Shown: piece by piece, positions 46,601 to 57,125 of the stretch
Numbering within the stretch: position 1 is the stretch's first letter
How the letters are laid out: every line of letters starts with the position of its first letter
Source of the DNA: Spirodela intermedia
Taxonomy: Eukaryota > Streptophyta > Magnoliopsida > Alismatales > Araceae
Reading direction: 5' to 3'
DNA: 64,000 bases
NCBI GenBank assembly: GCA_902729315.2
Contig: LR746281.1
Coordinates: 2,354,501 to 2,418,500, forward strand
Translations under genes and position numbers: made by a program
Notes under the pieces: generated by a model
Told to the model about the DNA's origin: nothing
Databases searched by the model: none
Seen by the model: the letters and a program-made list of their open reading frames with translations, nothing else

Positions 46601-49600
46601 AGCCTCCTACTTTTGACAAGGTCTAAATGTGGTGCAACAAGAGATAAAGAACTATAAGGATATATGAGCGCATTGATCGCTACTTCACTAATAACATTAC
46701 ATTAGTACAATGTCCCATATTAGTCGTTCTTACCACACTATAGGTCAAATCATATGTCAATCCTCATTCTCCCTAACTCAAGAGCTAGTATCCCTAGACC
46801 CTTTTTTAGGTTTCAGAATATGTGGACTTGACATGAAGGCTTCTAGAGCTGCATGCAAAGTTATTAGCATATGGATATCTTAGACTCTCTTATAGAAAAC
46901 CTTAATTACAAATTGAGGAATCTCAAACTTCATCTTAAATGGTGGAACCAATATGTATACATGAATATCCACACTCAAGTAGAGGAGCTGAAGAAGGAGC
47001 TAGTTGGGGTCAAGAGACAATTACATGCTTGATGAATTGACAACACTTGGGAGAGACGAGTTTGAGTGAGTGAGAAGCTAGAAGAAGCTGTGCAATGATA
47101 AGAGATATATTATCTCCAAAAATCATGCATCTAGTAGTTACGTGAGGGTGATAAGAACACACATTTTTTTCATACCTTGATCACACACTAATCTCAATTC
47201 GATTATACATCTCTTCTAGAAGTGTATGACCAGAACACATCTCGTATGTAAGAGACAAGAATTACGTACTTTCGTACCCTTCTTGCCTCTCAGTTGATTG
47301 AGATCTCTGAGGATATATTCTCATCAATTCTATTCCTAGTTACCTACTAGGAAATCTCATCCATTATGACCATACCTACTAGGGAGGAGATCTGAGATGT
47401 GGTCTTCTCAATAAGTAGAAATCAAGCACCTAGGCTTGATGATTTTTCAGTGAATTTTTATTCAACATGTTGGGACATCATCAGAACAGATTTAATTCAT
47501 GACATCAAAGAATTCTTTCACCACAAAGTATTCCCACAAAGTTAGAAAGTCACTTTTATTACACTCATACCAAAGGTGGTCAACCCAACTTTTTTTAAAG
47601 ACTTTCGACCCATTAGTCTTTGTAATGTATGTTATAAAATTGTATCCAAGATCATTATAGCATGATTGAGTATTTTTCTTGATAAGCTCATATCTATATA
47701 GTAGTGTGAATTTGTCAAGAGATGGCACATTCATGATAACATCATACTAGTTCACAAACTAGCATAATCCCTTAACTAAGACATGTGGTTTCAACGTCAT
47801 CATCAAACTAGACATGGAAAGGGTTTTTAATAGGATCGAGTAAAATTTTCATACTAAAATACTTTGATGCTTTGGATTCACCGACAAATTCATTGACCTA
47901 ATCAATGCATACGTTAGGGAGAACTATTTCTCCCTATTGGTGAATGACACTTCCACACCTTTCTTCACAACCACACAAGGGTTACGGCAAGGTGATCCCT
48001 ACCACCCACTCTCTTCATATTGGTTGAAGAAGTCCTTAGTTGAACCCTCTCCTAAGCGGTGACACGTGGGCTTATCCAATCATATCATTCAAAGAGGGAT
48101 TGCCCAATCATATCATATTCCTTGTTTGTGTATCATGTAATACTTTTTCTTAATAGATACAAAGTGTCCATTAGGGGACTCACGACTATCATCTCAAGTT
48201 ATGAGCAGGTTGTATGTCAACTCAATAATGCCTCAAAAAGTAGCTTCATGGTGGCATCTTCTATCACTATTAGTACCATACGATACATACAAGACCTAAT
48301 AGGGTTCTCGCGTGGTCATCTACCCTTTAATTACCTTAGATGCCCCATCTTCCTCGGACAAACTCAGGTTCATTACTTTGATTCCCTTTTGTACAAGTTG
48401 AGGAAGAAACTTGATTGATGAAAACTTCAACTTCTATCCCTAAAAGGTTGCATTCAATTGATACACCATGTCCTTATGAGTATGCCCTTATACCTACTTA
48501 CGGTACATGAGGTACCAAACACCGTCTTATAATCTGTGAGGTAGATTTACACTTCTTTCTTATGAGATAGTCAGCTTGACGAGCCTCATCATCAACATCG
48601 AGTTTCTTGGGAGAAAGCATGCCGACTGATGGACGAGGGTGGTCTAAGGATTAGATGCCCTAAGGATATCTTCGACATGCTTCAGAGGAAACTTGTATGA
48701 TGGATGAGGACAATGAGACCAACCCTAAGGACTTTTGTGTTAGCTAAATATAGTGATTAGGCCAACCAATTTGTTGATATAAAAGGAGGGAAGCGATGAG
48801 TAGATTGACAAAGACATTAGTTGTAGATAAGGCTTTTAATTTAGTGGTGAGTGGGACGAAGCACTATTAGTGCTTGGTATGACACTTGGTTTGCGGACAT
48901 TCCCCTAGCCTCCTCTACCCCTTTTATGTTGTCCTGGCCTTATCTCATGGTGGCTCAGCTTCTCGATGGAGATACTAGTGTACTCTTCGAGAGGCACAAA
49001 CTCTCATTAGATTTACTACTAGAGATCTCGTTGATAGAGTTGGGCCCTAGTGATGATCAACCCATGTAGACTCTTACCTTAGATAGAAGTTTTTCTTGTA
49101 GTTCTTCTTAGAATTACTTTAAAAATTATTCTCCAAAGTAGTTTTGGGGATATCTCATTTGACACCCTATTATCGTACCTCGAGTCTCTCTCTTCATATA
49201 GAAATTGATGTACCATGGACTTCTTACGGATGGTCATATGTCCATCACAAGACATAACATTTATTCTAGGTGACATTATTGTCCTATCACTTCGAGTAGT
49301 GAAATTATAGGTGACTTATTTTTTCATAGTGTTGTTGCTACAGAATGTTGAAACTAACTCTTACTAAATTAGTTCCCAACATTTTATCATTCTCCATCTC
49401 TTACACGCCTAGAGATTTTCAAGAGTCTTTGATTCACCGCAAAGTTCTAGAGACAACCCTTACCTATGTATTTCCATAGCATACATGCTATGGGAGATAT
49501 AGATGGGAAGAAATCTCTCTCGTTTTACAAGTCAACAAATGCGTGCCTCAGAGATCATGAGACACATCACACAATGGCTGCGAAGTAGCCATCCTTTGGT

Positions 49601-50515
49601 GTCGCCTATAGTGACATGCTTGGCCTCCATCTGTGAGACCCTTAGGACTTGAGGAGTCCAAGTCATGCGTACGCACATAGAGATCTCCACTCGGGTCGTT
49701 CAATGAAAACTATCACTAGTTGGATGCCTAAAGCTGAACGTCAATGAAGCAGCCCAAGAAAATCCTGGAGCTATAAGAGGAGGAGGCATCCTGTGAGATC
49801 TTACGGGGAGTATTCTCTTTGCCTTCTCTTATTTTTATAACATTCAAACTAACACCGAAGTAGAGGTTACGGCGATACGTGACGGTTTACTCCTTTGTGA
49901 GGAATGTAATCTCCACAATATCGTAGTAGAATCTGACTTACGAGTGCTTGTTCAGATGCTATGTGCATATTCATGTCCCCATTGGCAGCTAAAAAGTACT
50001 TGGACTGACATCATGCATTATAGAGGGAGGATCAAAGTAATTACACACTAATTATGTGAAGGGAATCAAATGACAGACGTGCTCGCTACACATGCAGTAT
50101 GCACCCGTCTATGCTCTGTATTCTCCTCTTAAAAAGAGATGCCAGCCAAAGCTCGAGGTCGACATCATTTGAAGTAGATCGGCATGCCAGCACTTTGTAT
50201 ATGGTGAACACAGATACTTGTTGCCCCCCAACAGTGATAGATCACTTAGGTCAACCTCCAACCAGCACACGACCTAGCGTATGTAGCATCGCCAATACAA
50301 AGTTATTCTCACACTATGAATGGCAAGATTTCCTAACAGTCTCAACCAAGATGATCAACCTCGGTCGCATCTACCACGTCACCTTTCATTTATCACTTTC
50401 CAAAGAGAGCTATGTCTTGTCACCCCCAGTTCCCATGTATGAGACTTGGGGATAAACACTTCATCAACATCAATATTATCTACCCTTAACTACAAAACAA
50501 AACTCTTGTTAAATT
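46601..50515 (+). mobile_element. 5'-truncated L1-type LINE with RT, zinc-knuckle region and RNase H
   Basis: Plus strand, many stops. The end of the endonuclease lies near 46660-46830 ('ERIDRYFTNN..LVQCP' and 'RPFFRFQNMW'). RT motifs follow: '[19 protein letters not shown]' near 47600, 'HDNIILVHKLA' near 47730, 'IKLDMERVFNRIE' near 47805 and 'TTQGLRQGDP' near 47978; the catalytic F/YADD is replaced by 'VYHV' near 48127. 'YLRCPIFLGQ' lies near 48330. The zf-RVT-like part reads 'STISAWYDTWFADIPLA' near 48860. An RNase H domain of the plant L1 type lies about 49750-50090 ('AIRDGLLL', 'VVESDLRVLV', 'EGNQMTDVLA'). It lies within the 235-bp array. No clear poly(A) tail or target duplication found. 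Confidence 0.85.
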
Positions 50516-50610
50516 TTTTTTTTTTTCTAAAGTTAAATCTATCAAATTGATGTTATTGATGTGAATTTGATTTTTCAATAGTTAATAGTCATTTTACAAC
50601 CCAAATCATG
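50516..50610. repeat. Remnant unit of the 235-bp array right of the LINE
   Basis: 'aaagttaaatctatcaaattgatgt' and 'gatttttcaatagttaatagtcatt' match the array monomer, showing that the LINE interrupted the array and that the array once joined repeat R directly, as it does near copy A. Confidence 0.75.
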
Positions 50611-52485
50611 TCATCTAAGGAGGTGACTTCACCTTGTGTCAAAAGAGAAGGAGAGGGAGAGTCACAACATCCACATACATCCTCAAAGTAATTAACACAA
50701 GGTTAAAAGTGAATTGAGTACCTAAAAGGAGAAAAAATAAGTGATACTCAGGACATCCAATAGGGAGGTTATCTTCAATATCCAAAGTGAATTTGTAGTC
50801 AGGTTTAAGTTTTTGGTAGGCTAGAGACATTAAAGCTAATGGGGGTTTGATAGTGTCATCATTAGTATTTGCGTAGTAGGAGGTAGTAAAGACAATGGAT
50901 GAGTGATAATACCTTAACTATTGTTGTGGGCCAAAGCCAAGAAAGATAATAGTGGGGTGATTTCCCTTAAAGTAATATGCTTGGAAGTTTCCTTAGCACT
51001 GGAGTGGATAAAAGTCCAAAAAACTAGTTATCACCAACATAGGTAAGTTTTCTAGATATAATCTTCATGGAAGATTAATGAAAACCCAAAGAGTACAGCC
51101 CTTGGGATAGTGGATAGAGGCTAGGTGGCTAAAGCACCTTAAAATTTATCCATGTAATTCTCTTATGTTGTTTTCTACACAATAGTTGTAGTCTTTGGAA
51201 TTAACTATTCTAATTATCTTGACTAGAAGTTTTAGTTATAAAGATTATATCTCATGAAATTAGTAATAAACATGATTAATTCTTTCAATCCCCCTCCTAC
51301 ACTACATTAGGCACCAATAGAAACCTTCAACTTTCTCTATTGAAACATCTATTGGCATATGATATTGCATGCTTATAAGTCAAGGATCAATGGTACATGT
51401 GCATGAACCAAGGTTAAGTAGGTGATGTAACCCATTTGGATCCCAATTCAAGTGGACCAAAGAGCTAAGAACCATTAAGATACAAGTTGTTTCATTTTTG
51501 GCTTGAATTGGCCTAATAACAAATTCAGACCATAGTAAAACACATCTTAAACATATCCAAATTTCATTTTCTCAATTTTATTTTTTTCTCCCTTTCAACC
51601 ATTTTGAATTTATTTTAATAGACCAAAATTCAAATTTCAGGCACATAATTATAGAACCCCCTATTATTAGGAGCATCCTAATTAATTTCTGGTCTAGTTA
51701 AAGGCTCCCCTTGTATTCTTAGAGTCATTTAAGCAATTATAATATTTTTTTCTACTTCTAGTATATTCTAGCACCCCTTGTGGATTCACATAACCCTTTT
51801 CATCATGTGGACTCAAAATCAAATCCTTGGACTCAAAGGTCAAAGTATTTTCAATGTGTAGATTCAATGTGATATTATCTTCAATAAAATCATATTTCTC
51901 ATGGATTCAAGGATGTTATTTTGACTCCATATGACTAGAGCTGCATCACAACTTCATCAAATCTCCATTTCATCAACTTCCACTATGTCATGAGTGTACA
52001 TGACAGCATCCACAAAAGTTTGGGATCACCATGTGTAAAACCCAAGGTTTAATGATGAAAATATAATGCAAAAATAACATTCATCAACAAATTAGTCACC
52101 TTTTTAGATCTAGAAGAACATTGTCATGTCTTTTTTGGATTTAGAAACCTAGAAAAGTGAACTATGACACTAGTGAACTTACATCTCTATGTGTTGAAGA
52201 ATTGAGGCAAGATATGTTTATGTAGATTAAAATTTTAATTAAGATTTTTTTAACATTTCTTAAATCTACGCTCATTAATAGGCCATGTAAATTTTGAATT
52301 CAACTTCCTATCCTTATAGTTGACTTTAGACAATAGATCATAAACAAGGGTGTCACTCAAGATGTTGAGATGTGGAGCCATATGATGCAATGGGCTTTGG
52401 TTTAATTTTACTTTCACACACTAAATAAAGGGGGAGGGTTGGACGGAGGGAGGTACGGAGAGAGAGAGGGAGTGAGTGAGTGAGT

Positions 52486-52539
<54 letters not shown>

Positions 52540-53020
52540 AAGTGAGAGACATATATATTGGCATGCCATGTGGGAGATGGTAGAATATATGATGTAAGCC
52601 AATTTGGTCAATTAATGACATGACATCCCAACAAATCTTCAAGAGAACTCTTAATGGTTTCCCACTGATCATCTAGGATATGGGTAGTAAGATTAGAACA
52701 TTTACAAAAAAACTCAATTGCATGATCTCTCCTTTTCCCATTTCATATAGCACTGAAACAAAATTACAAGTTTAGTATGTAAGAATCGCAATTCCTCTCT
52801 CTCTCTCTCTTCTCTCTCTCATATAGACGCCAACTTTGGAAATACTTACAGGTTTTGTCAATTAGCGTCCGTCATACATAAAAAAATCTACCTATATGTA
52901 GTACCTATTCACATTGGAAATATGTCTTCATGCTTATAGTTTAAATTCGATTATAATTTGACATAGATAAGAGGGAAATTAGCCCAAATGAGGTTTTTGG
53001 GCTTGGTCCTAAAAAGGATA
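50611..53020. repeat. Dispersed repeat R, copy 3
   Basis: The longest copy. It contains the GA/GAGT microsatellite at about 52458-52545 at the place where R copy 1 has (GA)40. It aligns with R copy 2 from 'aggtgacttcacc' to 'gggcttggtc'. No genes; the Ser-Leu ORFs on the minus strand are translated microsatellite. Confidence 0.75.
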
Positions 53021-53734
53021 CATAATGAACTGACGAGGCTCACCTAACTCACGAAGGTGGACTGCAAACTGAAAATACAGCATAAACAGGATACCATACA
53101 AAATCTACATTGACGTTTCAGCTACTCAATAACTTGAAGGTCATGTTAAAACCACTTTGACAAAATATCTTATGCACTATAACTGAGTTAGTATGAAAAA
53201 CAAGCATAAATTCAATCTGAAAATGTTTCATTCCATTTGGGTCACTAGCTGGATATAAAAATCCGAAAATGCCTGTCAGCAGGCTATGATTCCCCAGCTA
53301 GACTCCCATTTCTGGTCATATCCTTGGTTGAGACAGACTATGGACCCAACATTTACAACTCCATGGCAGGCACAGCAGATATATAATGATGATGAAAATA
53401 CATGAAATTCAAAACAAAAAGATTAAATAAAATACAAAATATAAGAACGGAAGATACATCTTTAATGGACTGCATCGTGTACATGTTTTCAAGAGCAAGA
53501 AAACTTGCAGTGTAATGAATACACAATTAAAAGAGATGAGGAAAACTGATTAGTCTGCTGGAAATCATCAAAATGAGCCCTTGACTGCAAGCTCACTACA
53601 ACCAGAAACCTGCTTCCAGAAATTTTGATATGTAAAAAAACAATGATTGTAATACACATTTAAAAGCCTAAACCATTTAAAGCATCTGGATAATAATTTC
53701 ACCATGATTCTCCCTAATCCATTTACTCATCCAC
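53021..53734. other. Spacer between repeat R and exon 2 of copy B
   Basis: About 0.7 kb without recognisable exons. A complete ATPase copy B would have its later exons here, so they have been deleted. Intron-like sequence may remain. Confidence 0.5.
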
Positions 53735-53976
53735 GTAGATAGCTCCTGATTCTTTTGCTATGGCTTTGACGAGCATTGTCTTCCCCGTCCTGGTGGTCCA
53801 TATGGTAACACAAGCTTTTGTGGACTACGAAGTTTACCATATGCAAAGAGCTCAGGTTTCCGCAAAGGAAGAATAACCAATTGATATATCGATTCCTTAA
53901 TGCCTTCCATACCACCAATAGAGTCCAAACTCCACGGTGACCTGGTCAGAACTAATAGCATCGCATGCGATTATAT
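53735..53976 (-). pseudogene. ATAD1/MSP1-like ATPase copy B: exon 2 fragment with two frameshifts
   Basis: On the minus strand, after an acceptor ..GCAAG|AT at 53976, the sequence reads IIACDAISSDQVTVEF, then (after an extra G) DSIGGMEGIKESIYQLVILP, LRKPELFAYGKL and GPQK-like sequence. It reaches the Walker A region GPPG, where one missing base shifts the frame before TGKT; then AKAIAKES-like sequence (MLVKAIAKESGAIY) follows to a possible donor at 53734. This is the start of the AAA domain of the plant ATAD1/MSP1 family. The two opposite 1-nt shifts, including one inside the nucleotide-binding loop, make it non-functional. No exon 1 lies upstream within the aligned intron. Confidence 0.85.
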
Positions 53977-53978
53977 CT

Positions 53979-54185
53979 TGCCAAAAAAGACCTATGAAAA
54001 GCTGCAAATATATTCCCAGCAAATAAAAATCACATATTCAGCAGATTGTTGCCAAAAAAATCTATGAAAAACTGCAAATATATTCCCAGCCAATAAAAAG
54101 CAAATATTCAGTGGATTGTTGCGAAAAAAAGTCTATGGAAAGCTATAAATATATTCCCAGTGAATAAAAAGCACATATTCAGCGG
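53979..54185. repeat. ~69-bp tandem repeat, three units, in intron 1 of copy B
   Basis: Units start near 53979, 54048 and 54118, each with 'gccaaaaaa..tctatgaaaa', 'gcaaatatattcccag' and 'aataaaaa.cacatattcag'. The gypsy LTR in copy A is inserted in the equivalent of the last unit, so the number of units in copy A is unknown. Confidence 0.85.
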
Positions 54186-54490
54186 GGTACACTGCAGGAC
54201 TAAGTTTCAAAAGTGCATACAAGCAATGGACTTCAATGAAAATAAATATAAGAAAAGATCCCAAGCAGTAGATGTGGGTGAAAAAGGAATAAAACTTTTC
54301 AATCCTACAATGTAATTACAAGAGGAGAGAAAACAAAGAGTCAACTATAATGGAATGGTTTTCCAACTTAGGGACCATTTCATGAATGTCAATTTTTTAC
54401 CCAAGTTCCATATCAAACTTTAACTGTTTTCCCAGATTGCCTTGCTTCAAAATGACTAATTTACAATTCCCCCAATGAATGAACTGAGCT
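54180..54490 (-). pseudogene. Intron 1 sequence of ATPase copy B
   Basis: Aligns with 37320-37640 of copy A over about 310 bp (shared 'gtaattacaagag.agagaaaacaaag', 'ggaccatttcatgaa', 'ccatatcaaact' and 'attgccttgct'). This shared intron ties the isolated exon 2 (copy B) and isolated exon 1 (copy A) to the same ancestral gene structure. Homology stops near 54490, before any exon 1. Confidence 0.8.
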
Positions 54491-55600
54491 CATGAGTCTC
54501 TTTTGACTACTATGTTATCTTTTGATAAAGATTTATTAGTTTGTTACAAGACACTATTTACAACTCCATATTTGGCTACTTAGTATGTAATGTTGAGTCT
54601 CTTTTCAGAAAGATAAATTAACTTTCTACAATACATTGAGACCTCAAGTTATCTATATTATTATTCTCTTCTATATTTTAGGGTTTATAGTTACGATCTA
54701 TATGGATAATAATGACCTTACAGCCTAACCTTGCAATAGTTTTTAGAAGATTAATAAAAAAAATTGAGAAACAAATATTCTTCATTTAGATTGCGGCACC
54801 TCAATACTAAGAAAATATTTTAATTTCTCTACCATCTTAATACCATCTATATTATTACTCCCTTCTATATTTTAGGGTTATAATTACGATCTAAATGGAT
54901 AATAATGACCTTACAGCTTGACCTTGCAATAGTTTTTAGAAGATTAATAATTTTGTTTTTTTGAGAAACAAATATTCTTCATTTAGATTGAGGCACCTCA
55001 ATATTAAGAAAATATTTTAATTTCTCTACCATCTTAATACCAAATTCTTTTAATAAACACACACTTAAATATTATTTTTCTTTCTCATCATTCCATGTCA
55101 CAATTATGTCACATAAAGTAATAGAGTTGTATTTTCCTTGGAAGTGAGTATTTAATAAATAGTGTATGGCCTCCATTACTAGGTATATAACCTATCTCCC
55201 ACATCCCTTTCTTAAATATATCAGATCAAACTCTTAGTGATTGGATGAGTCTACATAAAGTTTCCTTTAATTTGCGCACTATATTACCTTTAGTGCTAGT
55301 TTCATATCCTTGAGGAACATCGAAATAAATTCATTCATTAAGTTCTCTAAGTAAAAAGGCTTTTTTGAAATGAATTGTTGTAAAATGTATCATAATTGAC
55401 TGAAAAAGAAAGTACATAATAATCAATTTTAATACTTTTAACATAATTTAAAAGTATGCTAATGACATTGATATGCTCCTAATAGTTATTTTAAGTCATA
55501 ACAAATTTTAATACTTTTAAAACAAAATTTTAGAAATATGCTAATGACATTTCATTCAAAATACATAATAAATTTGAGTCAATACACAAGAAAAGTTTGG
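54491..55600. other. AT-rich DNA with a ~197-bp direct duplication
   Basis: 54651-54847 and 54848-55042 are near-identical tandem copies ('tctatattttagggtt' and 'gaccttgcaatagtttttagaagatt' in both), differing by scattered substitutions and small indels. No gene was found in the region. Confidence 0.85.
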
Positions 55601-57125
55601 TAATAAGTCTCTATTATGATGAGTTAATAGTTAGTTCAATGATATGTTTTATGAATTAACTCATGATAATAGTTTTATATTTTTCATTAAATTAGGAAAA
55701 AATACACAAATAATCTGAATTTAATTATGTTATTTTATGTGATTTGTATATTTATATTCTCAAGTGAAAATAGAGTGAAATAAAATAAATAAATAATATT
55801 AAAAAAGAGGGGGAACCCACTAGCCAATCAACACTCGACAATCAACTTAGAGGGGTGGAGCTAAGCTAGGTTCAAGTGGCTAAGGACCCACAATTATGTG
55901 TGTGTCACTCCTCTTCCATGCCATTGGGCTGAACTAATTAATGGAACAAGGTATAGTCTCATCACATGTGTTTTGTGTGGGGACAAACTACTTGGTATAA
56001 CATACTCCCTACATAATCCTAACCATTTTTTTATGGGTGAAGAAACTCAAATACATAAGATAGACTATACTTATACAGATCTAAAACTCCCTAAAATAAT
56101 TTTTGTGGGAACTTCTATTTTTAGTCTGCAGTTTTTCTACAAGGAAACAGTCAATGAGAACAATTGAGAAAAATAATTGATTCTCGACATAATCTTTATC
56201 AATAATAATCAAGGATCATCATTAGCAACTGATCAAGGATTTTAGATAGAAAAATGAGAACTTTGTTATAAAATTACCTCTTATTTTTTGACAAATGAGT
56301 TGTTGTTGACGGCAAAGAGATCCACCTAGAGATTCATTACCTGATGTGCAAACATGAAGAAGAAGCTTCTTGAAACATGCTCACCTCCAATGATCTCAAC
56401 TCCATCAAGTGACAGCCACCAAAGACCCATCTTCATCAACTAAGTGATAGCTGGCAAACACACTTCACTGCCACCTATATTTTCTCTCTGAACTTTACAT
56501 AGGAATTCAAAGAGTGCCTACATTGTGCACATCCAATGAGACCCTTCGAGGTTGTGAACATCTATCAGAAACTTTCTGAACATCTAGAATTTTGGCAATC
56601 ACCGTTGTGACATTGAAACTCTATTTTCTTTATTTAAACTCATTTAATATTTAAATTCATGATATTTTTTCTTGATTTTAATTTTTAAAATTCATCTTTA
56701 CTCCATTACAATTTATTAGTCATTTATAGATCTTGATTTCATCCATTAAAGCTTTTGAAATTACTTTTGTAGTAATCTCTAAGCAGATTGTATTTTCACC
56801 TAAATCACTATTCTTTGGGCACTGATATCTACCTTATGTTAGTTTCTATATTTATTTTTCTCTAATGTTAAAAAATACTTTCTTACAATCTTCTGGTCTA
56901 AGAATCATATAAAATCATATTATTTGAGAAAAAATTTAAAATCTTATATGATATATCATACATTCATATGATCAACTTGGAAAATTTTCACTATTGTTAG
57001 ATCTCTTTGTTGATTTAAAATTGATATATTTATATAGAAATAATTTTAAAAATAGAAAAAAAATAGTGTTTTCTAGTCTTATAAATGTTAAATGTGTAAC
57101 TTAATATACAACAATTAAGTCCTCA
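55601..57125 (+). mobile_element. Diverged solo LTR of the 1.63 kb family
   Basis: Begins TAATAAGTCTCTATTATGATG and ends near 'aatatacaacaattaagtcctca', parallel to TGATAAGTCTTCATTATCATG and 'catacaacgactgagtcacgtca' in the family. The internal AT-rich arms and the middle (e.g. 'gagggggaacccactagcc', 'gtgtcactcctcttccatgcc') align but are much changed. About 1.5 kb, without internal element sequence. Probably the oldest full-length member here. Confidence 0.65.

Noticed and set aside
52353-52672. Three overlapping Ser-Leu-rich minus-strand ORFs
   Set aside because: Translated GA/GAGT microsatellite inside repeat R.
55898-56167. 89-codon plus-strand ORF
   Set aside because: Lies within the diverged LTR at 55601-57125 and has no family features.
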